Shown here in pieces: positions 8,786-17,223 of a DNA stretch of 53,681 nt. Position 1 is the first letter of the stretch. The number at the start of each line of letters is the position of its first letter. The position numbers and the translations under genes were made by a program. Below the pieces are notes generated by a model. It made no database searches, was not told the origin of the DNA, and saw only the letters and a list, made by a program, of their open reading frames with translations. The DNA comes from UMGS973 sp964507795 (GTDB lineage Bacteria > Bacillota > Clostridia > Peptostreptococcales > Anaerovoracaceae), in the NCBI GenBank assembly GCA_964507795.1, contig CAZDQV010000002.1, positions 1-53,681 on the forward strand, read 5' to 3'.

Positions 8786-9836
8786 GTGTCATTACCATCC
8801 TTGCTGTTTCTTCTACTATATCTTTTTCATTTACTTTTTTGATTATTTCTCCTCTGCAAAATATCAAAGCTTCCCCCTTGCCGCATGCAACTCCTATGTC
8901 TGCTTCTCTTGCTTCCCCAGGTCCGTTTACAGCACATCCCATAACTGCCACTTTGAGTTTTTTGCCACTTGCTCTTTTCTCTTCAACCATAGAAAGCTTT
9001 GACTCTATCTCAGATGCGATTTTTTCAAGATCAACCTCTGTCCTGCCGCAGGTCGGGCATGATATTATATCAATTGCACCTTTTTTCAAATCCAGCGCTT
9101 TGAGAATTTCCTTTGCTGCAATAACTTCCCTCACAGGATCTGCTGTAAGCGACACTCTCATGGTATTGCCTATACCATCAAGCAAGAGAGCTCCTATACC
9201 TATTGAGGATTTGATGATTCCGCTATTTACTGTCCCTGCTTCTGTCACGCCTATATGCAGCGGATAATCTGATTTGCTGTCCACAATGCGGTAAGCTTCA
9301 TTGTTCATTCTGACATCAGAAGCCTTGAGAGAAAGAACAATATCACTAAATCCAAGCCGTTCCAGAATTTCAGCATTTTTAATTGCGCTTTCTGCGAGAC
9401 CTGCGGCGCATACACCACCGTATTCTGCAAGGATTTCTTTTTCGAGAGACCCTGAATTAACTCCCACTCTGATGGGGATTTTCGCTTTGGTGCAGGCGTC
9501 TGCAACCTGCCTGACTCTATCTATATCCCCTATATTTCCCGGATTAATTCTTATCTTGTCTGCACCCGCATTCACAGCGGCAAGCGCAAGTGTATAGTCA
9601 AAATGTATATCTGCAACCAGCGGAGCATCGATTTTTTTTCTTATTTTTGCAAACCCTTCCGCTGCTTCCTTAGTATTGACAGTAATCCGTATTATATCGC
9701 AGCCCGCTGCTATAAGGCGGTGACACTGCGCTACAGTCGCCTCAACATCCGCAGTTTTCGTGTTTGTCATTGACTGTATAGAAACAGGAGCCTCACCGCC
9801 GATTTCTATACCTCCACATATCACTTTATTTTTCAT
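8772..9836 (-). CDS. ispG: (E)-4-hydroxy-3-methylbut-2-enyl-diphosphate synthase (flavodoxin/ferredoxin)
   Basis: A 354-residue enzyme of the MEP isoprenoid pathway; it converts ME-cPP to HMBPP with a [4Fe-4S] cluster. The TIM barrel opens with GGIEIGGEAPVSIQSMTNT (8-26), followed by GCDIIRITV, ADIHFDY and KIRINPGNIG. The cluster ligands are Cys260 and Cys263 in SCPTCGRTEVD and Cys301 in GCAVNGPGEA, with the accompanying Glu308. Length matches the short bacterial form. The start ATG overlaps the rseP stop by one base (TGATG), and its 3' end overlaps the thioesterase gene by 14 bp. With dxr two genes upstream it gives two steps of the same pathway in this operon. Confidence 0.97.
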   Translation of the reverse strand: MKNKVICGGIEIGGEAPVSIQSMTNTKTADVEATVAQCHRLIAAGCDIIRITVNTKEAAEGFAKIRKKIDAPLVADIHFDYTLALAAVNAGADKIRINPGNIGDIDRVRQVADACTKAKIPIRVGVNSGSLEKEILAEYGGVCAAGLAESAIKNAEILERLGFSDIVLSLKASDVRMNNEAYRIVDSKSDYPLHIGVTEAGTVNSGIIKSSIGIGALLLDGIGNTMRVSLTADPVREVIAAKEILKALDLKKGAIDIISCPTCGRTEVDLEKIASEIESKLSMVEEKRASGKKLKVAVMGCAVNGPGEAREADIGVACGKGEALIFCRGEIIKKVNEKDIVEETARMVMTHENL

Positions 9837-10837
9837 CAGGATATTATCCTTCCTATATCATTAAATGTCACATATATCATCAATGCAAAAAGCAATATCA
9901 GTCCTGCAAAATGGAATTTGTTTTCCATCTCGTCTGTAACAGCCTTCCCTGTTATCTTCCTTATAACAAGGAACAGCACCCTGCCTCCGTCAAGAGCCGG
10001 GAACGGCAGCAGGTTCATTATGGCAAGGTTGAGCGATATGAGAGCTGTCAGATATGCAACATAGATAAATCCAAGTTTGGATGTCTGATTCACAACTGTC
10101 ACAATGCCTACAGGTCCTGAAAGCTCCTTAACTGACACATCGCCTGTAAAAAGCTGCCCTATGATTTTGATCATCGTCACGCCCATGGACCATGTGCCTT
10201 TTGCCCCGTTCACTACTGCTTTTACGGGATTGTGAACAACCTTTGTAGTTATTCCGAGTTTGTTTCTTTTTTCTGTCTTGTCATAATATACTGGTACAGT
10301 TATGTCTTGATTGCTGCCATCTCTATCTACTGTCAGCTCAATCTGTTTGTCTTCTGTTTCAGTAATTGCGGTTGTTATCTCATCCCAGCTCTCTACAGGA
10401 ACATCATCTATTGCAACTATGATGTCCCCAGGCTCAAGTCCTGCAGCTTCTGCCGGCATGCCCTCCACGACAGTCCCTACTGTTGTAGTTGCAGATCCTG
10501 ATGCAAACGCTATAATTATCATTATAACCAGTGCAAGGAGTGCATTCATAGTAGCTCCTGCAACAAAAACAAAGAATTTCTGCCATCCGTTTTTTTTGTT
10601 CAGTGCGCGTTCGTCATCTGAATCCTCATCTTCTCCCTCCATTGCACAATATCCGCCTATAGGGATTATACGCAATGCATAGAGAGTTTCTTTTCCCTGT
10701 TTTTTGAATATTGCAGGGCCCATTCCCAGTGCAAACTCATTCACCTTGACATTGCATAATTTTGCAGCTATAAAGTGTCCGAATTCATGAATGAATATGA
10801 GTAGCAGAAATATTACGATTGCATAAATTACTGTCAT
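9836..10837 (-). CDS. rseP: RIP metalloprotease RseP (site-2 protease, M50B)
   Basis: A 333-residue intramembrane zinc protease. HEFGH at residues 17-21 in the first membrane helix gives the zinc ligands and catalytic Glu. One PDZ domain spans about 115-200 (AEAAGLEPGDIIVAIDDVPV). The third zinc ligand lies in NLLPFPALDGGR (about 284-295). The C-terminus has two further hydrophobic helices. It cleaves membrane-embedded anti-sigma factors or signal-peptide remnants. Neighbours dxr (4 bp upstream) and ispG (1-bp overlap) are the usual Firmicutes arrangement. Confidence 0.96.
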   Translation of the reverse strand: MTVIYAIVIFLLLIFIHEFGHFIAAKLCNVKVNEFALGMGPAIFKKQGKETLYALRIIPIGGYCAMEGEDEDSDDERALNKKNGWQKFFVFVAGATMNALLALVIMIIIAFASGSATTTVGTVVEGMPAEAAGLEPGDIIVAIDDVPVESWDEITTAITETEDKQIELTVDRDGSNQDITVPVYYDKTEKRNKLGITTKVVHNPVKAVVNGAKGTWSMGVTMIKIIGQLFTGDVSVKELSGPVGIVTVVNQTSKLGFIYVAYLTALISLNLAIMNLLPFPALDGGRVLFLVIRKITGKAVTDEMENKFHFAGLILLFALMIYVTFNDIGRIIS

Positions 10838-10841
10838 TTTG

Positions 10842-11984
10842 TTACCCCTGTAAAATATTTATTGCGGCTTTTCTGGCCTCTTTGTCAATTTCCAATATAC
10901 CTTCCAGATTTAAATTATACTCCGGATTGTGATGATTAAGCACTTCTTCCAGTGTATTTTGTATGTCGGTGAATTTAATTTTGTTTTCCAAAAACAGGCC
11001 GACCAGTACCTCATTGGCTCCGTTTAACACCACAGGGAAACTTCCTCCTGTTTTGAGTGCTTCATATGCAAACCTGATACATTTAAATACATCCATGTCC
11101 GGCTTTTCAAATGAAAGCTGCCCGATTTCAAACAAATCAAGAGAAGGAAAATCGTAAGCAAGTCTATCCGGGTATGAAAATGCATAGCCTATCGGCACTC
11201 TCATATCCGGAAGTCCCATCTGTGCCAGAACCGAAGTGTCTTCAAACTCTACCATGGAATGGACTATACTTTGAGGGTGCACCAATACCTGTATCTGCCC
11301 TGGCGCGACATCAAAAAGCCATCTGGCCTCAATAACCTCAAAGCCTTTGTTCATCATTGTTGCAGAATCTATTGTGATTTTGCTCCCCATATTCCATCTG
11401 GGATGCAAAAGTGCCTGCTGCAGTGTGACCTTTTGGAGTTGCTCTGCAGTATACCCTCTGAAAGGTCCTCCCGATGCTGTCAAAAGAATTCTTTTGATTC
11501 TGTTGTCTGCATTTCCCTGCAAGCACTGAAATATCGCACTGTGTTCACTGTCAACAGGCAGGATTTTAACTCCACGCCTCTTAGCTTCAGACATTATGAG
11601 CTCTCCACCTGTTACAAGTGTTTCTTTGTTGGCAAGAGCTATATCTGTACCGTTCCTGATTGCATGATATGTCGGCACAAGCCCGGATATACCAAGAAGC
11701 GAGTTCAATACCATATCACAGTCACAGCAGGCTGCCTCTACAAGGCCATCATCTCCCCACAATATTTCTGTTCCCGGGAATTCCTTTGCAAGCCTGTCTC
11801 TGTCTTCCTTAGAGCCTGTCGCTGCGATTTCAGGTGAGAATTTTTTAATCTGTTCCCTGAGTTTATCTACACTGCTGTTGCATGTAAGGGCTACAACCTT
11901 GTATTTATCGGGGTTCTTTTCAATTATATCAAGTGCCTGTGTCCCTATGGAACCGGTAGAACCAAGTATTGCTATTCTCTTCAT
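10842..11984 (-). CDS. dxr: 1-deoxy-D-xylulose-5-phosphate reductoisomerase
   Basis: A 380-residue NADPH-dependent enzyme; converts DXP to MEP, the committed step of the MEP pathway. NADPH motif KRIAILGSTGSIGTQAL at the N-terminus, LANKETLVTGG, and the metal/substrate motif PVDSEHSAIFQCL are all present, as is the ASGGPFRG loop. The frame is open upstream to a TTG at 12008, but the ATG at 11984 is chosen: it is preceded by AGGTG, it begins the conserved strand, and it lies 4 bp after the cdsA stop instead of overlapping it. Confidence 0.96.
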   Translation of the reverse strand: MKRIAILGSTGSIGTQALDIIEKNPDKYKVVALTCNSSVDKLREQIKKFSPEIAATGSKEDRDRLAKEFPGTEILWGDDGLVEAACCDCDMVLNSLLGISGLVPTYHAIRNGTDIALANKETLVTGGELIMSEAKRRGVKILPVDSEHSAIFQCLQGNADNRIKRILLTASGGPFRGYTAEQLQKVTLQQALLHPRWNMGSKITIDSATMMNKGFEVIEARWLFDVAPGQIQVLVHPQSIVHSMVEFEDTSVLAQMGLPDMRVPIGYAFSYPDRLAYDFPSLDLFEIGQLSFEKPDMDVFKCIRFAYEALKTGGSFPVVLNGANEVLVGLFLENKIKFTDIQNTLEEVLNHHNPEYNLNLEGILEIDKEARKAAINILQG

Positions 11985-11988
11985 CTGT

Positions 11989-12807
11989 CTACACCTGCAT
12001 GATAACAAGAATTATATAGTAATAAACCATAGGGCCTGTAAAGAGTACACTGTCAAATCTGTCCATGATGCCGCCGTGACCCGGTATCAGATTGCCATAG
12101 TCCTTGATGCCCATTTTTCTTTTGAATATAGATGCGGTCAAGTCTCCAAACTGTGAGATTGCTCCGCCTAAAACACCGATTATGACGCAGTGCAAAATCA
12201 GTTCCTTTGCAAATATAAGGCTGAACACAAGACATAGCAGCACACTTCCAAGCATGCCTCCGACTGATCCTTCAATGCTTTTTTTGGGGCTTATCTTGGG
12301 ACACAGTTTGTGTTTGCCAAGTGTGACTCCTGCAAAGTATGCAAATATATCTGTACCGAAGGCTGTAATAAATACAAGCCATACCAGTATGCTGTAATCT
12401 TCTGTCTGATCAATCATTGTGATATGGAACGAAAAAAAGACTACATAGAAAAGCCCTGTTAGAGTAACCAGTCCATCCTCAAGCTTTCGCTCTTCAATTT
12501 TGAAAAGATAAAAGAGCGATGCTATGACGCATGCAAAAAACCATACCATAAACCAGTGGTAATCAAGCTCATTGCCAAGACGGCCACTGCATGCCGCAAG
12601 ATTTATGACATACAAAAGCACTGCACCACCTATGCCTATAGGAAGGCTCGGATGTATATCAATTGCCTGAAAACCTCTGTAAAATTCATAAATCGCCATT
12701 ATTCCTATTGCAAGGCAGCAGATCCACAGGATCCATCCGCCAAAATATATTACAAGCAGAAGCGGCAGCATTGCCATTCCTGCAAGGATTCTCGTTTTCA
12801 TATTCAT
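11989..12807 (-). CDS. cdsA: Phosphatidate cytidylyltransferase
   Basis: A 272-residue integral membrane enzyme with about eight helices; makes CDP-diacylglycerol from phosphatidate and CTP, the precursor of phosphatidylglycerol and cardiolipin. The family signature sits near the C-terminus: SIFKRKMGIKDYGNLIPGHG followed by GIMDRFDS, with the conserved K-R, K-D and D-R-x-D residues. The first ATG (12807) overlaps the uppS stop as ATGA; a second in-frame ATG at 12801 lies at a better distance (9 nt) from GGAGG, so the true start may be two codons downstream. Confidence 0.95.
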   Translation of the reverse strand: MNMKTRILAGMAMLPLLLVIYFGGWILWICCLAIGIMAIYEFYRGFQAIDIHPSLPIGIGGAVLLYVINLAACSGRLGNELDYHWFMVWFFACVIASLFYLFKIEERKLEDGLVTLTGLFYVVFFSFHITMIDQTEDYSILVWLVFITAFGTDIFAYFAGVTLGKHKLCPKISPKKSIEGSVGGMLGSVLLCLVFSLIFAKELILHCVIIGVLGGAISQFGDLTASIFKRKMGIKDYGNLIPGHGGIMDRFDSVLFTGPMVYYYIILVIMQV

Positions 12808-13520
12808 CTACCTCCAAAACGCCTGTCTCTCTTTTGAAATTCCTCGAGACATTTTTCGTATTCTGCCGGTGTGAAATCAGGCCACAATACGTCAGTAAAG
12901 ACAAATTCGCTGTATGCTGCCTGCCACAGCAGGAAGTTTGAAAGTCTTTGCTCTCCGCTGGTTCTGATTACAACATCAGGATCCGGGACATCATACAGCC
13001 CTGTATAAAGCTGTGAGGAAATCATGTCATAATCTATCTCTTCAGAAGATATCTCACCCTCCTGTGCTTTGGCCGCAAGTGATTTGACAGCTTTTAAAAT
13101 CTCCTCTCTGCCACCGTAATTAAGAGCTATGTTAAACTGAAGCCCTGTGTTTGCAGAAGTAAGCTCCAGTGCTTTTTTGAGTCTTTCTTTTGCATCTGCC
13201 GGAAGCTTTGAATAATCACCAAGAATTTTAATCCTGACATTGTTCTGATGAAGCTCTCTGAGATCATTGTCAATATATATCACAAGCAGTCTGAAAATAC
13301 CTGAAATCTCCTCTACGGAACGTTTCCAGTTCTCTGTTGAAAATGCATACACTGTAAGATGCTCAATTCCAAGATTTGATGAATGCCTTACGATTTCCTT
13401 CATGGATTTCATCCCTGCATTGTGTCCTGCAACTCTGGGCAGTTTTTTTTGTTTGGCCCATCTGCCATTGCCATCCATTATAACGGCAACATGGCGGGGC
13501 ATACGTGTTTTGTCGAGCAT
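12804..13520 (-). CDS. uppS: Isoprenyl (undecaprenyl) diphosphate synthase
   Basis: A cis-prenyltransferase of 238 residues that elongates FPP to C55-PP, the lipid carrier for cell-wall precursors. Markers are HVAVIMDGNGRWAKQKKLPR (about 9-28, with the catalytic Asp), GHNAGM, the LTVYAFSTENWKR strand and PDVVIRTSGEQRLSNFLLWQ near the C-terminus. An ATG five codons upstream (13535) is in frame, but GAGGTGGAT sits directly before the ATG at 13520, which I take as the start. A 10-bp hairpin lies between frr and this gene. Confidence 0.95.
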   Translation of the reverse strand: MLDKTRMPRHVAVIMDGNGRWAKQKKLPRVAGHNAGMKSMKEIVRHSSNLGIEHLTVYAFSTENWKRSVEEISGIFRLLVIYIDNDLRELHQNNVRIKILGDYSKLPADAKERLKKALELTSANTGLQFNIALNYGGREEILKAVKSLAAKAQEGEISSEEIDYDMISSQLYTGLYDVPDPDVVIRTSGEQRLSNFLLWQAAYSEFVFTDVLWPDFTPAEYEKCLEEFQKRDRRFGGR

Positions 13521-13535
13521 ATCCACCTCATGCAA

Positions 13536-13566
13536 GTAGTGTGGCCGTTTGCACGAGCCACACTAC
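13536..13566 (-). other. Intercistronic hairpin between frr and uppS
   Basis: GTAGTGTGGC and GCCACACTAC form a perfect 10-bp inverted repeat around an 11-nt loop, in the 53 bp between the frr stop and the uppS start. No T run follows on the coding strand, so it is unlikely to be a full terminator; it could protect mRNA ends, mark a processing site, or be a partial attenuator. Confidence 0.6.
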
Positions 13567-13573
13567 AGGGTTA

Positions 13574-14131
13574 TTAGACTTCCATAATTTCTTTTTCTTT
13601 TTTGCCTACGATTTCGTCAATATCCTTAACAGCCTTGTCGATTTTTTTCTGGACATCTTCAAGCTCTGCTTTGAGGTCATCTTCTGTAAGTTCTCCTGCC
13701 TTTTCCTGTTTTTTGAGCTCATCGTTTGCTTCTCGTCTGAGATTCCTTATTGCAACCTTGTCTTCTTCTCCCATTTTTTTGACGGTTTTTGTGATTTCCT
13801 TACGACGTTCTTCTGTAAGAGGCGGAATCACAAGTCTGATTGTCTTGCCGTCGTTTGACGGGTTGAATCCGAGGTTTGCCGCCATTATCGCTTTTTCGAT
13901 GTCCTTGACTGTTGAAGGGTCAAAAGGAATTACTGCGATTGTCCTTGGATCCGGTGCTGAAATATTGGCTATGTTTTTGATAGGCATTGTGCTGCCATAA
14001 CACTCTGCCTGCACCTGATCAAGCAATGCAGGATTTGCTCTGCCTGCTCTGACTGAGTTTAATTTTTCTTTTAGAACTTCTATGCTTTTGCTTATTTTTT
14101 CTTCAAGGGTTTTTTGTACGTCTACACTCAT
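13574..14131 (-). CDS. frr: Ribosome recycling factor
   Basis: A 185-residue protein, exact family length. With EF-G it splits post-termination ribosomes. It has the diagnostic VRAGRANPALLDQV (28-41), the IANISAPDPRTIAVIPFD strand and the long C-terminal helix with RREANDELKKQEK. GGAGG lies just upstream of the ATG. It follows pyrH by 20 bp, the standard bacterial pyrH-frr pair. Confidence 0.97.
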   Translation of the reverse strand: MSVDVQKTLEEKISKSIEVLKEKLNSVRAGRANPALLDQVQAECYGSTMPIKNIANISAPDPRTIAVIPFDPSTVKDIEKAIMAANLGFNPSNDGKTIRLVIPPLTEERRKEITKTVKKMGEEDKVAIRNLRREANDELKKQEKAGELTEDDLKAELEDVQKKIDKAVKDIDEIVGKKEKEIMEV

Positions 14132-14151
14132 ATCTTACCTCCAAATATCTG

Positions 14152-14856
14152 TTACTCTACAAGTGTTCCTATTGTTTCTCCATATATCGCTTTGAGCACA
14201 TTGCCTTTGTCTGCAATACCGAATACGTGAATTTTGATATTATTGTCCATACAAAGTGATGCTGCTGTTGAATCCATAACTTTAAGTTCTTTTTCGAGCA
14301 CTTCTTTGTGTGTAAGCCTGTCGAATTTAACTGCGTCAGGGTTTGTCTCAGGGTCATCTGAATAAACCGCATCGACTTTTTTGGCGAGAAGTATAACCTC
14401 TGCCTCTATCTCAGCTGCTCTCAGGGCTGCTGCCGTATCTGTTGAAAAAAACGGATTGCCTGTCCCTGCTCCGAAAATTACAATATCGCCGTCTTCAAGT
14501 TCTTTGATGGCTCTTCTTCTGACATAAGGCTCTGCGATTTCTATCATCTCTATCGCCGTCTGTACTCTGGCTTTGAGACCTACTCTTTCAAAAGCATCCT
14601 GCAATGCCATTGCATTGATTACAGTTGCCAGCATACCCATATAGTCTGCTGTAGCTCTGTCCATACTTGCACTGGTTCTGCCTCTCCAGAAGTTACCGCC
14701 ACCGACAACTATGGCAACCTGAATGCCAAGGTCATGGACTTCTTTAATCTGCTCTGCAACTGTCTGCAGCATATCATCATTAAGCCCTGTCCTGTCTGCT
14801 CCCGCCAAAGCTTCGCCGCTGATTTTCAAAAGTACCCGTTTGTATTTAGGTTCCAT
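14152..14856 (-). CDS. pyrH: UMP kinase
   Basis: A 234-residue amino-acid-kinase-fold enzyme phosphorylating UMP to UDP. It starts MEPKYKRVLLKISGEALAG; other markers are VVGGGNFWRG, DRATADYMGMLATVINAMAL and FGAGTGNPFFSTDTAAALRA. The frame is open to 14889, but the ATG at 14856 has AGGAGA 7 nt upstream and begins the conserved sequence. tsf, commonly just upstream, is not here; instead DUF445 ends 125 bp upstream. The gene has its own strong promoter and a hairpin in its short leader (separate entries), so this operon head may be controlled by attenuation. Confidence 0.96.
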   Translation of the reverse strand: MEPKYKRVLLKISGEALAGADRTGLNDDMLQTVAEQIKEVHDLGIQVAIVVGGGNFWRGRTSASMDRATADYMGMLATVINAMALQDAFERVGLKARVQTAIEMIEIAEPYVRRRAIKELEDGDIVIFGAGTGNPFFSTDTAAALRAAEIEAEVILLAKKVDAVYSDDPETNPDAVKFDRLTHKEVLEKELKVMDSTAASLCMDNNIKIHVFGIADKGNVLKAIYGETIGTLVE

Positions 14857-14874
14857 TTTAATTCTCCTTTGCTC

Positions 14875-14901
14875 AAAAATAAAGGACACATCGTGTGCCC
14901 C
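14875..14901 (-). terminator. Terminator-like hairpin in the pyrH leader
   Basis: On the minus strand GGGGCACA, CGA and TGTGTCC fold into a 7-bp stem (one G-T wobble) with a 3-nt loop, followed by TTTATTTTT. It lies directly downstream of the pyrH -10 box and ends only 7 nt before the pyrH ribosome binding site. The stem begins at the predicted transcription start. It could terminate transcription from the upstream DUF445 operon, attenuate pyrH, or both. Confidence 0.6.
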
Positions 14902-14904
14902 TTA

Positions 14905-14934
14905 ATTATATCATATATGTATTCCCAGTTCCAA
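14905..14934 (-). promoter_or_regulatory. pyrH promoter (extended -10)
   Basis: TTGGAA (14929-14934) and TATAAT (14905-14910) are 18 bp apart, with TG one base before the -10 (TGATATAAT). The first transcribed bases would fall in a run of four G (14901-14898). Consensus quality is high; activity is inferred. Confidence 0.7.
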
Positions 14935-14981
14935 TATATATTTCCCTGCTCAGAATATTTCTTCACCGTCCCTCAACACTG

Positions 14982-15797
14982 TTATATAACCAGATTGACA
15001 AGGCCTATCACAAATCCTATCAGCGCTCCCAGATTGACAACAGCCTGCAGTTCTTTTTTCATCACAGAAAGTACCAGTGTTTCAAACTCCCTGACATCCA
15101 TCTGATTTATCTTGTCTTCAACCACTGCAGCTATATCTATTTTAGATATAACTTTGTAAATACCTTTATCAAATATTTTATCTACAGTCCCGTCAAGATC
15201 AAGGTGAAGCTCCGCAGCCTCCTGCTCCAGCGTGCGATTTCTGATTTTCTCAATTTCCTCTTTTGCCTTCAGTCTGATGTATGTTTTTCCATCCTGCTCA
15301 AGATACTGTGCCACTTTTTGTTCAACCGGTTGTGCAAACGAAGCTATCATTTCCCTGTTTACAAACATTGCAAGCATGGTATCTTTTGTTTTTTCCTCAA
15401 GAGCATCACAGGCCTTTTCTATCAATACATCTTTAATATCCGCATTCCTTATTCCTTCTGTCAACTTGTCTGAAACAAGTACGGCAATGCTCTCTGCCGC
15501 CTCTTCATCAACGATATCTGACACTTTAACACTACCTATATCCGGTTTTTTAATGTTCCCTGCGACAGCTTCCCTGATATCCTCTGTCGAAAACAGGTTC
15601 CCTGCAATAGCTGCACCGCATGCTTTTGCTATTCTTGATTTGTTTTTGGGTATCACACCGGGTGTAAAAGGCAGTGTTTTGTTCCCTATTTTAACAGCTT
15701 TGTACGGTCTGAAAAGCATTTTGACTGCTATATAATTTGTAATATATCCAATAAGCGCTGCCAGTAACAGCGGCAATACTATATGCAATATTTGCAT
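14982..15797 (-). CDS. DUF445 family membrane protein (YheB-like)
   Basis: A 271-residue protein with a membrane helix at each end and a long, charged helical middle. The N-terminus (LLLAALIGYITNYIAVKMLF, then RPYKAV and LPFTPGVIPKNKSRIAKACG) is the DUF445 signature. Function is unknown for the family; it is a membrane-associated protein of Firmicutes. Its ATG follows the larE stop codon directly (TAAATG), so the two are translationally coupled. It is the last gene of a small operon that ends at the terminator-like hairpin upstream of pyrH. Confidence 0.88.
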   Translation of the reverse strand: MQILHIVLPLLLAALIGYITNYIAVKMLFRPYKAVKIGNKTLPFTPGVIPKNKSRIAKACGAAIAGNLFSTEDIREAVAGNIKKPDIGSVKVSDIVDEEAAESIAVLVSDKLTEGIRNADIKDVLIEKACDALEEKTKDTMLAMFVNREMIASFAQPVEQKVAQYLEQDGKTYIRLKAKEEIEKIRNRTLEQEAAELHLDLDGTVDKIFDKGIYKVISKIDIAAVVEDKINQMDVREFETLVLSVMKKELQAVVNLGALIGFVIGLVNLVI

Positions 15798-16559
15798 TTA
15801 TCCGTTCATCCTTCCCATTTTGTAACCTTCAAGATCGAGTGTGACAAACTTAAAACCAGCTGCCTTGCCCGCCTCGTCTATTTCTTTGAATTTATTGATA
15901 CTCCATTCTGACGGCAACATCTCTATTCTGACTATATCTCCATGGTGTCTTGCTCTTACCTGCGTGAATCCCATCTGTTTCAATGCATATTCTACTTTAT
16001 ATACAGCTTCAAGCTTTGCCTCCGTTATTTCTTCACCATATGGGATTCTTGATGCCAGGCAGGCAAATGCAGGTTTGTTCCATATATCTATATTTCTCTC
16101 TTGCAATGCCTGCCTGATTTCTGCTTTGGTAAGTCCCGCATCCTTTAGCGGGCTCCATATTCCAAGCTCCGCAAGCGCTTTGAGCCCGGGCCTGTAGTCT
16201 GACATATCATCAAGATTGGTGCCATCTGCCAGGTTTTGAGCCGATTTTATCAGTTCTGAAAATATTTTTTTCTTGCAATGATAACATCTGTCTTTTGGAT
16301 TGTCTCTCAAAGCTTCCATAACAGGCACTTCTATAATCTGGTGTCTTATTCCAAGTTTTTTGCAAAGGTTAACTGCATATTCAGTTTCATCGGGGGCAAA
16401 GTTTGCAGCCACACCTGTAACCGCATTCATATTGTCTCCGAGCACCTCTTTTGCAAAACAGGCAAGAAATACGCTGTCAACTCCTCCTGACAGCGCAACC
16501 GTTATATTCCCTTTATCGAGCAAATTTTCTCTGAGTATCCCAAGCTTATCTTCAAGCAA
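15798..16559 (-). CDS. larE: LarE-type ATP-dependent sulfur transferase
   Basis: A 253-residue PP-loop enzyme. SGGVDSVFLACF (24-35) is the ATP-PPi loop; DGTNLDD, NKPAFACLASRIPYG and the C-terminal basic RARHHGDIVRIE are typical of LarE, which puts sulfur on pyridinium dicarboxylate for the nickel-pincer cofactor of lactate racemase and relatives. Besides the Cys in FACLAS it has the pair CYHC (about 93-96); the three together match LarE forms reported to hold a [4Fe-4S] cluster and recycle, instead of the single-Cys sacrificial type. No larB, larC or larA lies in the window, so the cofactor pathway must be completed elsewhere. Couples to DUF445. Confidence 0.88.
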   Translation of the reverse strand: MLEDKLGILRENLLDKGNITVALSGGVDSVFLACFAKEVLGDNMNAVTGVAANFAPDETEYAVNLCKKLGIRHQIIEVPVMEALRDNPKDRCYHCKKKIFSELIKSAQNLADGTNLDDMSDYRPGLKALAELGIWSPLKDAGLTKAEIRQALQERNIDIWNKPAFACLASRIPYGEEITEAKLEAVYKVEYALKQMGFTQVRARHHGDIVRIEMLPSEWSINKFKEIDEAGKAAGFKFVTLDLEGYKMGRMNG

Positions 16560-16579
16560 ATTTTTCTCCTCCTGATATC

Positions 16580-17128
16580 CTATTCGCAGCAGGTTTTCAT
16601 AGCTTCAAGTGTTCTGCTCATCAGATCATCAAGCTCCCAGCCAAGCATCTGTGCTCCCTTGCGTATCACTTCTCTGTCACAGCCTGCCGCAAATTTTTTG
16701 TCTTTGAATTTCTTTTTTACTGATTTGAGTTCCATGTCCTGAACTGATTTTGATGGTCTCATAAGTGCAGCCGCACCTATAAGGCCTGTAAGCTCATCTG
16801 TTGCAAAAAGCACTTTTTCCATTTCATGTGTCGGCTCTACGTTTGCCCCTGTAAGCCCAAAGCCATGTGAAATAACCGCATTAATAAAACGCTCTTCAAG
16901 GCCTGCATCTTTGAGAATCTCTACTGCTTTGACACAGTGCTGCTCAGGATATTCCTCAAAGTCTATATCATGAAGAAGTCCAACCATACCCCAGAATTCA
17001 ACCTCGTCGCCATATCCAAGCTCCTGTGCGAAATATCTCATAACTCCTTCTACTGTCTCTCCGTGGTGAATATGAAATTCTTCTTTGTTGTGTTGTTTTA
17101 ACAATTCAAAAGCTTCTTCTCTGTTCAT
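16580..17128 (-). CDS. HD domain-containing hydrolase
   Basis: A 182-residue HD-superfamily protein. The metal motif is at LLHDIDFEEYPEQH, with an upstream His (FHIHHGE) and the downstream AVISHGFG supplying further ligands. HD domains of this short type act as metal-dependent phosphohydrolases, often on nucleotides; the substrate is unknown. An ATG 7 codons upstream is in frame, but GAGGAGAAACAT immediately precedes the ATG at 17128. It is 20 bp upstream of larE and probably the first or second gene of the operon with larE and DUF445. Confidence 0.85.
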   Translation of the reverse strand: MNREEAFELLKQHNKEEFHIHHGETVEGVMRYFAQELGYGDEVEFWGMVGLLHDIDFEEYPEQHCVKAVEILKDAGLEERFINAVISHGFGLTGANVEPTHEMEKVLFATDELTGLIGAAALMRPSKSVQDMELKSVKKKFKDKKFAAGCDREVIRKGAQMLGWELDDLMSRTLEAMKTCCE

Positions 17129-17223
17129 ATGTTTCTCCTCTCTGTTCATCAGTTATATTTTATTACTTGTCAGAGGCATTTTCAATGGCTTTCTTTATAA
17201 AACGCCGGCCTGTCGGTTGACGT

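Noticed and set aside
11259..11837. 192-codon open frame on the plus strand
   Set aside because: Antisense shadow of dxr without domain features.
11985..12008. Upstream TTG start for dxr
   Set aside because: Would overlap cdsA and add eight residues before the conserved N-terminal strand; the ATG at 11984 has a proper ribosome binding site.
14895..15473. 192-codon open frame on the plus strand
   Set aside because: Antisense to the DUF445 gene; its start overlaps the pyrH promoter.
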